A DNA stretch of 39,322 nt from Porphyromonadaceae bacterium CG2_30_38_12. Its GTDB lineage: Bacteria > Bacteroidota > Bacteroidia > Bacteroidales > Paludibacteraceae. Both the position numbers and the translations under genes were made by a program. The stretch's first letter is position 1; each line of letters opens with the position of its first letter. Under the pieces are notes generated by a model. The model was not told where the DNA came from, made no database searches, and saw nothing but the letters and a program-made list of their open reading frames with translations. The DNA lies in contig MNZK01000015.1 of assembly GCA_001873635.1 (NCBI GenBank), forward strand, positions 1 through 39,322, written 5' to 3'. Below are positions 15,429 to 24,606 of the stretch, piece by piece.

Positions 15429-16247
15429 TTACTTTGTTTCATCAGGTGCATCAAACTCTTCATAGGTTTCACACATGTTTTTGTTACCCGAAAGATGTAT
15501 TTTCAAGCCTTTACACTGACCATTATTTCTCAATGTATATATCAATTTATAAATATACCCTGCAAGTAGCATGGCTGCTAAAGGTGCTACAAAATAAATC
15601 CAGAGCGCATCCCATTGATTACCAGCCAATGCCGAAGCCACCGTACGTGCAGGATTCATACTCATGCCTGAAAATGGGGCTTCAAATGTAATAAATAAAA
15701 TCAACAAAAAACCAACAAAAAATCCAGTGTATTTTGCTAATAGTTTGGAATTACTACTCATCAGCACAGTAAACATAATTAAAAATGAAATCAGAAATTC
15801 ATAAAAAAAAGCAATATTCCACCCCCAAACGCCAGGAATGGTAATTACATAATTCACGGTTGGGGCAGAGATATAATCGTACCAAAACACTTTAAAAATA
15901 AGCACACCAAGATAGCCACCAGCAAATTGGAAAACAATGTACCAAAAAGTATCTTCCCAACAAATGCGATTGAGCATATAAAAAGTCAGGGTTACAGCCG
16001 GATTCATGTGCGCACCCGACCGTTTTCCCCATCGCGAGTAAATAAGTAGCATGGCAGTTGTACCCATAGCCACTCCAACTAATAAACGGCGGTTAAAAGC
16101 ATCGCTTACCCACTCAGAAAACAAGAAATGTGGATGCTCGATAAAAATCACAAAGGCACTTGCCGAAATCATAAACATGCCCAAAGCCCATGCTTCTATC
16201 AAATAAATTTGCCAATGCAAATTGAACACTTTAAATAAATTCTTCAT
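15429..16247 (-). CDS. MIP-family channel (aquaporin-like)
   Basis: A 272-residue six-helix membrane channel. The two pore motifs are AHMNPAVTLTF (NPA at 82-84) and GMSMNPARTVASAL (NPA at 198-200, followed by R201). It lacks the Asp after Arg seen in glycerol facilitators (NPARD), so it resembles water channels or unclassified aquaporins rather than GlpF. The polar C-terminal tail carries two Cys (NGQCKGL and NKNMCETYE). It starts exactly one base before the stop-side neighbour, the glucosidase gene (16248), and lies 26 bases before PNP. Substrate unknown: water, glycerol, or a neutral solute such as arsenite or ammonia. Confidence 0.82.
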   Translation of the reverse strand: MKNLFKVFNLHWQIYLIEAWALGMFMISASAFVIFIEHPHFLFSEWVSDAFNRRLLVGVAMGTTAMLLIYSRWGKRSGAHMNPAVTLTFYMLNRICWEDTFWYIVFQFAGGYLGVLIFKVFWYDYISAPTVNYVITIPGVWGWNIAFFYEFLISFLIMFTVLMSSNSKLLAKYTGFFVGFLLILFITFEAPFSGMSMNPARTVASALAGNQWDALWIYFVAPLAAMLLAGYIYKLIYTLRNNGQCKGLKIHLSGNKNMCETYEEFDAPDETK

Positions 16248-18212
16248 CTACTCCATCTCAAGCATTAATAATTTCAGTTCTATAACAGCGCTTACTGACC
16301 AAGCTTGCTGCACCGTTCCTCGCCCAAATTGCGGCTGCAAACCATCAAATATTTCGGATATGCCCTGAATGCAATTTTCGTTGTAAAAATGCTTCTGTAA
16401 AGTGTCTAAGCAAATAGCCATACTATTTTTTATTTCCACTTTTTTTTCTGAAGTATATAATTTGGCTTTAAAATAATCGGCAAGCAAAAAGACCCAAACA
16501 GTGCCTTGATGATAGGCTTTATCGCGCTGCCATAAATTTCCTTGATAAAATTCTTCAAAATCGGCATCCGCCGGCGATAAACTCCGCAAGCCATAAGGCG
16601 TAAAAAGGTTCTGATCTACTTGTCTCATAATTTCCCTGCCCATACGCTTATTTATGAGGGGAAAAGGCAGACTTAATGCATAAATTTGATTGGGACGGAT
16701 GGTAGCATCGGCTCTTAAATAATTATCGAGCACATCGTGCAGATAACCTGCTGTGTTGTAAAAATATTTTACAAAATTTCTTTTTAGCTTAGTAGCAATT
16801 TTTTCCGATAGCACATTTAATTCAGTACCTTGTGGGTAAATTTTACTGCTGAAAAAAATATATATTTTAAGTGCATTGTACCAAAGTGCTTGAATTTCAA
16901 CAGGAGCGCCGTGGCGTGGCGTAACCACATAGTCGCCAATACGTGCATCCATCCAAGTGAGTTGAGTTTTGTCCATACCGCCGCATAAAAAGCCTTCGCT
17001 GGATACATGAATATTGTAATGGGTGCCAACTATATGATACTGAATAATTTTTTCTAAACTAGTAAAATTTTCCTGTATAAAATCCATAGCTCCAAATTTC
17101 TGATAGTATTCATACAACCGAACAAAAAGCCAAAGTGTGGCATCGATTGTGTTGTATTCAGGCATCTCATCTTTGTTATCGGCAAAACGATTCGGAATCA
17201 TTCCTTGGTTCAAATTTTGCAAAAAAGTAGTGAATAAGGATTCGCAGAGTGATTTTTTATTCAAATCAACGGCAAGACCTTTCATAGCAATCATGGTATC
17301 TCTACCCCAGTCGGTAAACCAGTGATAGCCTGCCACAATGCTTTCGCTTTGTGTTGAGTGACGATCTACTACAAACTGATCGGCAGCTATCATTAAATCT
17401 TTTAAAAACACATCGTTGGTATCAAAAGCAATCAATGCGTCAAGTCGTTTTTCCTCTTCGGCTTTCAATGTTTCCACATTTGCTGAAAGCATGGAGGCAT
17501 CAGTGCTAAACATCAAGAATACTGTTTCCGAGGCTTGCAATTCAACATCCAACGTGCCCATCGAAAAAGAATCTTCCAAAAAATCCTGTCCTCTGTATAA
17601 TTCTTCAGGATATTCGTTGTTCAGATGCCAATTGAAACGTTCGTTAAACTGCCCTTTGCTACATTTAAAATACAGAGAGGATGCCTGATTCGGAAAATTG
17701 AGTGCAAAAATATTATCCCTCTGGTTACTAAATTCACACGGATTATCGTTGGCATGGTACAAGCTATGATAATCGCGGTGGACAAAGTAGGGAGACAAAG
17801 CAAGCCTGACGGGGCAATGTTTCAGATTCTTATAAGCCACAATTGTGGTGTTGGACTGGTACACCATAAAGATGGTTTTGCTTATTTCAAAATCATCACC
17901 AACGAAATTTATTTCGGGAAATGGACTCCGTTTAAAACTTTGAATATATTCGAAACCATTTGGAAAAACCGTTGATGGATAAAAATTACTTGAAACAGGA
18001 ATTGTTTTATATGCAGTAATAACGGCCTCATCAATCTTTGAAACAAGCACTTCGCGCTGTACGGGCGGGTTGTGTGAAGCCACGAGTAAAGCATGGTATC
18101 GGCGTGTGTTAGCGCCAGAGATGGTACTCGAGGCATAACTTCCTAATCCATTGGTGTATATCCACTCCTTGCTCAGGCTATCTTTTCGGTTATTGGAATC
18201 AAATATTAACAT
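16248..18212 (-). CDS. Amylo-alpha-1,6-glucosidase (glycogen debranching-type)
   Basis: A 654-residue protein of the GDE family: an N-terminal beta domain (KEWIYTNGLGSYASSTISG, then NTRRYHALLVASHNPPVQREV) and a C-terminal (alpha/alpha)6 barrel. YHWFTDWGRDTMIAMKGLAV near residues 300-320 carries the catalytic-centre DWGRDT motif, and TLWLFVRLYEYY, TWMDARIGDYVVTPRHG and NQIYALSLPF are further family signatures. It cleaves alpha-1,6 branch points of glycogen-like glucans. No signal peptide is seen, so it acts in the cytoplasm. The GH63-like enzyme gene is 58 bases upstream, which suggests joint turnover of a storage or compatible sugar. Length is usual for the bacterial family. Confidence 0.85.
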   Translation of the reverse strand: MLIFDSNNRKDSLSKEWIYTNGLGSYASSTISGANTRRYHALLVASHNPPVQREVLVSKIDEAVITAYKTIPVSSNFYPSTVFPNGFEYIQSFKRSPFPEINFVGDDFEISKTIFMVYQSNTTIVAYKNLKHCPVRLALSPYFVHRDYHSLYHANDNPCEFSNQRDNIFALNFPNQASSLYFKCSKGQFNERFNWHLNNEYPEELYRGQDFLEDSFSMGTLDVELQASETVFLMFSTDASMLSANVETLKAEEEKRLDALIAFDTNDVFLKDLMIAADQFVVDRHSTQSESIVAGYHWFTDWGRDTMIAMKGLAVDLNKKSLCESLFTTFLQNLNQGMIPNRFADNKDEMPEYNTIDATLWLFVRLYEYYQKFGAMDFIQENFTSLEKIIQYHIVGTHYNIHVSSEGFLCGGMDKTQLTWMDARIGDYVVTPRHGAPVEIQALWYNALKIYIFFSSKIYPQGTELNVLSEKIATKLKRNFVKYFYNTAGYLHDVLDNYLRADATIRPNQIYALSLPFPLINKRMGREIMRQVDQNLFTPYGLRSLSPADADFEEFYQGNLWQRDKAYHQGTVWVFLLADYFKAKLYTSEKKVEIKNSMAICLDTLQKHFYNENCIQGISEIFDGLQPQFGRGTVQQAWSVSAVIELKLLMLEME

Positions 18213-18270
18213 GGTCTTAATTATTTTTTTAGATTATGATTATGTGTAATATGCTTATTGTATTACGCAA

Positions 18271-20919
18271 TTATTTAAGTCGGGGATGCACCTGCTGTAT
18301 CAGTTCGGCAATCAATCCTGTCCAGCCCGTTTGGTGCGAAGCTCCTACGCCACGTCCTGTATTTCCATGAAAATATTCGTAGAAAAGGATTAAGTCTGCA
18401 AAATTTGCATCTTCCTGATACAGTTTATTTTCGCTATGTATGGGACGATTTCCATTTGCATCTTTTCGGAACAAGGAAATTAAACTTTGCGATATATCGT
18501 TGGCAATTTGATTCAGATTTACAATACGGTCGCAACCGGCAGGACATGCTGCCTGTACGGAATTGCCGTAGTAATTGGATAAAGTCCGAAGCGCTTCAAT
18601 CATCAAGTAGTTCATTGGCATCCAAATTGGACCTCGCCAGTTGGAGTTGCCGCCAAAAAGATTGGTAGAGCTTTCGCCAGGTTCATATTTAAGTTCGTAA
18701 CCAACGCCATCAATGTTAACTTTATATGGATTTTCATGAATTTTCGAAACACTACGAATTCCATACCTCGAAAGAAATTCATTTTCATCGAGCAAAGCAT
18801 CTAATAACCTGTAAATCCTTCTTTTAGGCGTCAAGGAGAGTAAGATGTCATTTCCGTCTTTTAACTCCTCGATAACGATGTACAAATTATTTTTTAATCT
18901 ATATTTTCTGAACCATTGAAGTCTTTTGAAAAAATCGGGGACTTTATCTAATCGTTTTTTATCGAGAACTAAAGTAGCATAAAATGAAGATAAACCTACC
19001 AACGACCTTACTTTGAGTGGAATATTCTTTCCATTCGGTTTCACCAATACGTCATAAAAAAATCCTTCCGTATCATCCCAAGCACCAGTACAATCTTCGC
19101 TTAATTTATTCAACGATTCGGCAATGTGTACAAAATGCTCAAAAAATTTGGTTGTTACATCTTCAAAAGTAGTATCTGATTGGGCAATTTCGAGTGCCAT
19201 ATCGAGCATATTCAAACAGTACATCGCCATCCAACTGGTACCGTCTGCCTGCTGTAAATGTCCGCCTCCAGGAATAGTTGCGCTACGGTCGAATACGCCA
19301 ATATTATCTAATCCTAAAAATCCGCCCTCAAACACGTTTTTATCTTCTTTGTCCTTCCGATTTACCCACCATGTGAAATTTATGAGGAGTTTTTGGAATA
19401 TTTTTTTCAGAAAATCTACATCTCCCGTTCCAGTTATCTCTTTGTCGATACGATACACTTTCATAGCAGCCACAGCATGTACGGGTGGATTTACATCACT
19501 GAAAGCCCATTCATAAGCAGGCAATTGTCCGTTTGGACGCATATACCACTCGCGCAAGAAAAGTATTAACTGACTTTTTGCAAACTGTGCATCTACTCGA
19601 GCCAACGGAATACAATGAAAAGCCAAATCCCAGGCAGCATACCATGGATACTCCCATTTGTCGGGCATCGAAATAATATCTTCGTTATTGAGCATTTGCC
19701 ATTCGCTGTTGCGCCCAGTTTTTCTGCTTGCCGGCGGTGCTATCTGATTTTCATCGCCATTGAGCCATTTGCGTATGTCAATATTATAATATTGTTTGCT
19801 CCACAACATACCTGCAAAAGCCTGTTTTTGAATAATTTGAGTGTCTTCATCGCCTACACAGAGCTCACTGTAAAAGACTTTGGAATCTTCCACTCGTTGA
19901 TTGAATATGGTTTCGAAATCAGCTTTAAGGGGATTTTCAGAAAACGCAGCTTTTGACATGCGCAGTCTGACTTCAATCTTTTCGCCACTTTCAATGTTAA
20001 AGTCGTACAGAGGCGAGAGTTTAGTCCCTGAAGTCTTCGTTTCAAAAACTTCAAAATCTTGTGCTACTACCGCATCGTTGATAGCATCTTTTACAAAAAC
20101 TGAATCGTTGGGAATGCCATATAGTTTTTGGGTATTTGTTTCATTTTCGGTGAATATTATTCTTTGAGGTGCCTCAAAATAAAAATGGTAAGTCCCTAAT
20201 TTTTTATGCTTTAAAATTACTGAACTATATGCATCAGCAGTAGTTTCTACCTCCATGGAAGGCTTTTCGCTTATTAAGCCAAAACTCCAAAGGTTACGAA
20301 ACCAAAGTGTGGGCAATAGTGTAATTTTAGAAGCTACTTGTGCACGGTTATGTATGGTTATTTTTATTAAAATATCTTCTTCGCTGGCTTTTGCATATTC
20401 GGTAAAAACATCAAAATACTTTCCATCGTCAAATGCGCCCGTATCAGCCAGCTCAAATTCACCCTCGTCTTTTGACCGGAATCTGTTTGTAGTTACTAAC
20501 TGTTCGTACGGAAATTTACTTTGCGTGTATTTATACAAATGTTTCATATACGAATGTGTTGGGGTGCTTTCCAAGTAATAGTAAAGCTCTTTCACATCCT
20601 CTCCATGGTTACCTTCAGTTCCTGTGAGTCCGAACAAACGTTCTTTGATAATGGAATCTTTTCCATTCCAAAGGGCTACTCCGAAACATAAATTACAAAA
20701 TTCATCACTTATGCCCGCAATACCATCCTCGCCCCATCGATATACACGGCTTCGAGCATGGTCGTGCGGAAAGTAATCCCAAGCACTTCCATCGGCACTA
20801 TAATCTTCGCGTACAGTACCCCATTGCCGCTCGCTTAGATAAGGACCCCATTTTAGCCATTTTTTACCTTTGGAATAATTTTGCTGCAGTCTTACTTTTT
20901 CGTTATTGTTTGTTGCCAT
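18271..20919 (-). CDS. MGH1-like glycoside hydrolase (GH63-type glucosidase)
   Basis: This 882-residue protein lacks a signal peptide. It opens with WLKWGPYLSERQWGTVREDY and SAWDYFPHDHARSRVYRWGEDGIAGISD, which are hallmarks of the bacterial glucosidase family annotated as MGH1-like/GH63. The (alpha/alpha)6 catalytic half includes WAWDLAFHCIPLAR-like AAWDLAFHCIPLARVDA, LPAYEWAFSDVNPPVHAVAA, GLDNIGVFDRS and FGGNSNWRGPIWMPMNYL. Family members act on alpha-glucosides such as glucosylglycerate or mannosylglycerate; the substrate here is not visible. Its gene heads a pair with the debranching-type gene and follows the SDR gene by 31 bases. Confidence 0.85.
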   Translation of the reverse strand: MATNNNEKVRLQQNYSKGKKWLKWGPYLSERQWGTVREDYSADGSAWDYFPHDHARSRVYRWGEDGIAGISDEFCNLCFGVALWNGKDSIIKERLFGLTGTEGNHGEDVKELYYYLESTPTHSYMKHLYKYTQSKFPYEQLVTTNRFRSKDEGEFELADTGAFDDGKYFDVFTEYAKASEEDILIKITIHNRAQVASKITLLPTLWFRNLWSFGLISEKPSMEVETTADAYSSVILKHKKLGTYHFYFEAPQRIIFTENETNTQKLYGIPNDSVFVKDAINDAVVAQDFEVFETKTSGTKLSPLYDFNIESGEKIEVRLRMSKAAFSENPLKADFETIFNQRVEDSKVFYSELCVGDEDTQIIQKQAFAGMLWSKQYYNIDIRKWLNGDENQIAPPASRKTGRNSEWQMLNNEDIISMPDKWEYPWYAAWDLAFHCIPLARVDAQFAKSQLILFLREWYMRPNGQLPAYEWAFSDVNPPVHAVAAMKVYRIDKEITGTGDVDFLKKIFQKLLINFTWWVNRKDKEDKNVFEGGFLGLDNIGVFDRSATIPGGGHLQQADGTSWMAMYCLNMLDMALEIAQSDTTFEDVTTKFFEHFVHIAESLNKLSEDCTGAWDDTEGFFYDVLVKPNGKNIPLKVRSLVGLSSFYATLVLDKKRLDKVPDFFKRLQWFRKYRLKNNLYIVIEELKDGNDILLSLTPKRRIYRLLDALLDENEFLSRYGIRSVSKIHENPYKVNIDGVGYELKYEPGESSTNLFGGNSNWRGPIWMPMNYLMIEALRTLSNYYGNSVQAACPAGCDRIVNLNQIANDISQSLISLFRKDANGNRPIHSENKLYQEDANFADLILFYEYFHGNTGRGVGASHQTGWTGLIAELIQQVHPRLK

Positions 20920-20950
20920 AATTTTGTTTTTACTTGTTTGTTCAAAAAAA

Positions 20951-21769
20951 TTATCCGTTGGTTGTAAAACCGGGGTAAAGTGTCATTCCGCCATCCACAT
21001 AAATGGAAGCACCATGTATGTAATCGGCTTCATCGGTAACTAACCACACAGCTACGGCGCCTATGTCGGCAGTTTGCCCGATTCGTTTGTACGGAATAAG
21101 TTTCATCAAGTCATTTAGGGCTTCGGGCGTTTCCCAAGCATCTCTATTAATAGGCGTTTTAATGGCTCCTGGCGAAATACTATTTACTCGTATTCCTTTG
21201 GGACCTAACTCCTGAGCCATCGATTTCATAAGCAGCATTACTCCACCCTTGGAAGTAGCGTAATTTACATGTCCTGCCCACGGAATAGTCTCATGTACCG
21301 AGCTTAAGCAAACGATTTTTCCTAAAGCACAAGAATATGGACTTTTACCTCGCGAAAGAAACTCACGAACTGCTTCGCGCGAACAAAGAAACTGTCCTGT
21401 TAAATTAACATCAATGACCTTTTGCCATTGTTCAAGTGTCATTTCGTGAAAAGGTGCATCGCGTTGCATTCCGGCATTATTTACAAGAATATCAACCGTT
21501 CCAAAATGCTGTTTGGCAATTTTAAACATATTTTTCACCTCGTCTTCCTTACTCACATCAGCTTTCACGGCTATTGCTTTTGCTACCGAGTCGCTCAATT
21601 CAATTTGGTGCGCTACCTCTTCGGCCGAAGCCGGATCTGTTACGTAATTCACAATTACATTCGCACAATCTCTACCCATGGATAGCGCTATTTCTTTCCC
21701 AATTCCAGAATTGGCACCGGTTACAATGCAGGTTTGTCCTGCAAGTCGATGATTTGGATTTTGTCTCAT
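20951..21769 (-). CDS. Classical short-chain dehydrogenase (glucose 1-dehydrogenase-like)
   Basis: A 272-residue SDR. IVTGANSGIGKEIA (about 15-28) is the NAD(P)-binding TGxxxGIG motif, LVNNAGMQRDAPF the NNAG motif, CLSSVHE the catalytic Ser, and VNYATSKGGVMLL the YxxxK active site. YIHGASIYVDGGMTLYP closes the fold and is common in glucose 1-dehydrogenase and 3-oxoacyl-ACP reductase-like members. The substrate is undetermined. It is the first gene after a 283-base gap full of hairpins and a possible housekeeping promoter, and it leads into the two glucosidase genes. Confidence 0.85.
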   Translation of the reverse strand: MRQNPNHRLAGQTCIVTGANSGIGKEIALSMGRDCANVIVNYVTDPASAEEVAHQIELSDSVAKAIAVKADVSKEDEVKNMFKIAKQHFGTVDILVNNAGMQRDAPFHEMTLEQWQKVIDVNLTGQFLCSREAVREFLSRGKSPYSCALGKIVCLSSVHETIPWAGHVNYATSKGGVMLLMKSMAQELGPKGIRVNSISPGAIKTPINRDAWETPEALNDLMKLIPYKRIGQTADIGAVAVWLVTDEADYIHGASIYVDGGMTLYPGFTTNG

Positions 21770-21834
21770 ATTATTTTGTTTTATTTATTCATTAATTTAA
21801 ATGATTATCCGCAAAGCGACTTGTTGGTTTCAAA

Positions 21835-22021
21835 GACTTGAAAAGTCTGAATTTTCATAACCGTAGGTCAACGACCTGCGGTTTGAAAAGAATAAGAATA
21901 ACTGCCTGTAAGGCAGGACAAAGTTAAAATCTTGCCTTTTAGGCAAATTATTTATGTCTTTTTTTTCGCCATAGGTTGCGCTTTGCTTACCTATGGTTAT
22001 GAAAATTAAATCTTTCAGATT
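21835..22021. repeat. Symmetrical multi-hairpin element (REP/BIME-like)
   Basis: Outer hairpins: GACTTGAAAAGTC (21835-21847) and AATCTTTCAGATT (22009-22021), which read on opposite strands as 5-3-5 hairpins with the same GAA loop but different, compensating stem bases. Inside are inverted copies of AATTTTCATAACC(G/A)TAGGT (21850-21868 and 21989-22007, one mismatch). Further hairpins: CCGTAGGTC-AAC-GACCTGCGG (21861-21881), CTGCCT-GTA-AGGCAG (21902-21916), TTGCCT-TTT-AGGCAA (21932-21946) and CCATAGGT...ACCTATGG (21969-21996). This arrangement resembles paired inverted REP units made by REP-associated tyrosine transposases, but no such gene is in view. Confidence 0.6.
21919..21947 (-). promoter_or_regulatory. 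Possible housekeeping promoter for the SDR gene
   Basis: On the minus strand, TTTG (21947-21944), 17 bases, then TAACTTTG (21926-21919), matching the Bacteroidota TTTG / TAnnTTTG pattern at the short end of spacing. It lies inside the hairpin element, 150 bases before the ATG at 21769, so chance match is possible. Confidence 0.35.
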
Positions 22022-22052
22022 TTTAGGTCAATTTGCTGATAATCATTTTTAT

Positions 22053-23066
22053 TTATTCATATATCAAATACGCATGTCCATCAGTGTCGCTCACTATAAA
22101 AGCTTTACTAATACCATTTAAGGCTTTGTTCAGCGTTGTCAGTTTCAGCGATTTGAGTGACAAACCTTTGTTTTTTGCTAAGTTGTAATAAGCATCCACA
22201 TTATCTACTTTGAGCTTAGTCAACCAATACCATACATCGGTAGGATTGGTGTCAGCCATGTAGGGCATCCCGCCAGGCGGCGCTATGTAATCGAGCAACT
22301 CTATGCCCATTCCTTGTGTGGCTTTTAAGCCTGTAATTCGAAGGTGAGCTCCAAACACCTGATTTAAATGTTCCTGTTCCACACCATAATTGATACTTTC
22401 GCCCGCCACTTCTAAATGTAGAAAATGAGTGAAAAAATCGAGCGATGTGTTGGTTGCTTCTACGCCTATTGCCGTATGGTCGATTCCCAAAAATGTTATA
22501 TCGGTATATTTTTCCCATTTTGGATTTCCTTTTCCCTTCGGAAATTGAATTAGCTCCAAATTGTGTCCATCGGTATCCCTAAAATAAAAAGCTTTAATAC
22601 CTGCGGCAGCCGGAATATAAACGGGTAAAGTTTGTGGCATGGTAGATACATGAGTTACATTATTTTGCTCAAGTATTTTGTACGCTTTTTCCATATCATT
22701 TACTACAATGGCAATATGCTGAAACCATAAATCATTGCTTTTGCTCGCGCTTGGTATGGGTCTTCCCCGATAGCTTGCACTATGAAATTCTACTAATTCA
22801 ATTTTTTCGTCACCCAAACGAAGTTGCGCTGTTTCTGTACATAGTGAGCTATCTTGCAAGTTATAAAGCGATTGTAAAAAACTATCGTTTGTAATATACA
22901 CAGTATCTAATTCAAACGGTAATACTTTGGTATAAAATGCAATAGCTGATTTCAAATTGCTCACGGTGATACTTACTCCCTCAACCGAGCGTACTACTTG
23001 CGCCTGAAGAAATACGCTGAAATTAAGAAGCCCTAAAAAAAATAAGTTTCTATAAATTTTCAACAT
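22053..23066 (-). CDS. Exported protein with two VOC (glyoxalase/bleomycin-type) domains
   Basis: A 337-residue protein with an N-terminal signal peptide (about residues 1-22, FFLGLLNFSVFLQAQ). Two vicinal oxygen chelate modules follow: VEGVSITVSNLKSAIAFYTKVLPF (about 28-51) to FYFRDTDGHNLELIQFP (about 155-172), and FLGIDHTAIGVEATNTSLDFFTHFL to FIVSDTDGHAYLIYE at the C-terminus. The DTDGH(N/A)xELIxF ends carry candidate metal ligands, so it may be a metal-dependent isomerase, dioxygenase or binding protein; the reaction cannot be told. It abuts the GMC oxidoreductase gene (2 bases apart) and may be its periplasmic partner. Confidence 0.75.
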   Translation of the reverse strand: MLKIYRNLFFLGLLNFSVFLQAQVVRSVEGVSITVSNLKSAIAFYTKVLPFELDTVYITNDSFLQSLYNLQDSSLCTETAQLRLGDEKIELVEFHSASYRGRPIPSASKSNDLWFQHIAIVVNDMEKAYKILEQNNVTHVSTMPQTLPVYIPAAAGIKAFYFRDTDGHNLELIQFPKGKGNPKWEKYTDITFLGIDHTAIGVEATNTSLDFFTHFLHLEVAGESINYGVEQEHLNQVFGAHLRITGLKATQGMGIELLDYIAPPGGMPYMADTNPTDVWYWLTKLKVDNVDAYYNLAKNKGLSLKSLKLTTLNKALNGISKAFIVSDTDGHAYLIYE

Positions 23067-23068
23067 AT

Positions 23069-24601
23069 CTAAATGCTTTTATTTAGTAAATAATCACCTA
23101 CACGAAGTGCGTTAGCTATAATGGTGAGGGCAGGATTAACAGCCGAACTTGAAGGAAAAAAACTACCATCCACTACATATAAATTTTCTACATCGTGCGC
23201 ACGGCAATTGATATTCAGGGCAGATGTTTTCGGATTTTTCCCAAAACGAATTGTACCACATTGATGTGCAGTACCTGCCAATGGGATTTTTTTACTCAGA
23301 AAAACATAGCTTGGCAAAATGGAATTTTTGGTATTACTTTTTTGTAGTATGGAACGCAATTTTTTCTCTAATTGCTTGTGCCCGTCTAAGTTATTTGGAG
23401 TATAACTGAGCTGTATTTGCCCGTTGGCATCCAAGGTAACCCGATTTTCTTTCAAAGGCAAATCTTCTGAAGTCATCCAAAAATCAACCGCATGGTTGGC
23501 TATGATTTTCAATGCAAATATGGGTACAAAAGCCGGGGCATCCTCCCGAAACATAAGCGCATCCGATTTGCCTAACAGCTGTATATGCCCCATAGGATAA
23601 GGGAATGAATCACTGCCGAAATAAAAATCATTCACGGCAAAGGTTTTACCAAATTTTGTGGGATTGGGTCTCGTAGATAGCGCCACCATAGCCGTATTAT
23701 TATGTGCCATATAATGCCGCCCAACTACATCTGAACTATTGGCTAAGCCATTGGGATGTTTGTCATTAGCCGAACGCAACAGCAGAGCTGCGCTGTTGAT
23801 AGCTCCTGCCGAAAGTATCACGGTATCGGCGCTAAAATGGATAATCTCATCCTTTATTTTGACCTCAATGCTTGTTATTCTTTTTCCGGTATTGTCAGTG
23901 AGTAGCCGTTGTACATAACTGTTGCGTAGCAAAGTAACATTTTTGTATTTTAATGCTTCCCGAATGCCAACCACATGGGCATCTGCCTTGCTTTCGGTGG
24001 GGTCAGGAAAACCATCAAAGCGATCAAGAGGAACTTGAGCTGTGTCGTCATCTTGCTCTTTTAAAAAACCTACCGGCAATGGAAAAGGATGATAACCCTG
24101 CGTTTCAAACTGATTGTATATTTCCTGAATACGGGTTTCGTGCTTGAGAGGAGTGTGAAAATACGGGGCTTTCTCTTTGGGCTCGGTGGGGTCGCTCCCA
24201 CGCAAACCGTGAATGGCGTACAGTTTTTCAGCTTCTAAGTAATAAGGTGCCAAGTCCTCATAGCAAATATCCCAAGCAGGAGAAATTCCGCCATAATGCT
24301 TCACTTCTTTAAAATCATGTTCGCGCATACGTAGCAATGCAGCACCATACACTTTCGTGTTCCCACCTACACAATAATGAATTCCAGGATGAAACTCTTT
24401 CCCTTCTTTGTCTTTCCATGTTTCGTGCGCTTTGTAGCGTGCTTTTAAAAAAACTTCGTTGGTATCCCAATTTTCTTTTTCACGTGGAATATAATCACCT
24501 CGCTCTACTATAAGAATACTTTTGCCAGATGGTGCTAATTTTCTCGCCAATGTTCCACCACCAGCGCCAGTACCAATAATTATAAAGTCATAATTTTTCA
24601 T
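23069..24601 (-). CDS. GMC-family FAD oxidoreductase
   Basis: A 510-residue flavoenzyme. NYDFIIIGTGAGGGTLARKLAPSGKSILIVERGDY is the ADP-binding region with GxGxxG; HYCVGGNTKVYGAALLRMRE, ADTVILSAGAINSAALLLRS and, near the C-terminus, LAGTAHQCGTIRFGKNP and NLYVVDGSFFPSSSAVNPALTI match the GMC family with the active-site His (AHQ) and Asn (VNP). Such enzymes oxidise sugars, alcohols or cholesterol. No signal peptide is clear, so periplasmic location is not supported by sequence. It lies 5 bases after the glycerol-facilitator gene and 2 bases before the VOC gene. Confidence 0.87.
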   Translation of the reverse strand: MKNYDFIIIGTGAGGGTLARKLAPSGKSILIVERGDYIPREKENWDTNEVFLKARYKAHETWKDKEGKEFHPGIHYCVGGNTKVYGAALLRMREHDFKEVKHYGGISPAWDICYEDLAPYYLEAEKLYAIHGLRGSDPTEPKEKAPYFHTPLKHETRIQEIYNQFETQGYHPFPLPVGFLKEQDDDTAQVPLDRFDGFPDPTESKADAHVVGIREALKYKNVTLLRNSYVQRLLTDNTGKRITSIEVKIKDEIIHFSADTVILSAGAINSAALLLRSANDKHPNGLANSSDVVGRHYMAHNNTAMVALSTRPNPTKFGKTFAVNDFYFGSDSFPYPMGHIQLLGKSDALMFREDAPAFVPIFALKIIANHAVDFWMTSEDLPLKENRVTLDANGQIQLSYTPNNLDGHKQLEKKLRSILQKSNTKNSILPSYVFLSKKIPLAGTAHQCGTIRFGKNPKTSALNINCRAHDVENLYVVDGSFFPSSSAVNPALTIIANALRVGDYLLNKSI

Positions 24602-24606
24602 CTTAT

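Larger units (their letters stand above)
21770..22052. other. Intergenic stretch without a gene, occupied by hairpin element
   Basis: I see no coding frame here. It is almost filled by the palindromic element at 21835-22021, with a possible promoter inside it. Its boundary separates the SDR/glucosidase set from the VOC/GMC set. Confidence 0.6.
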
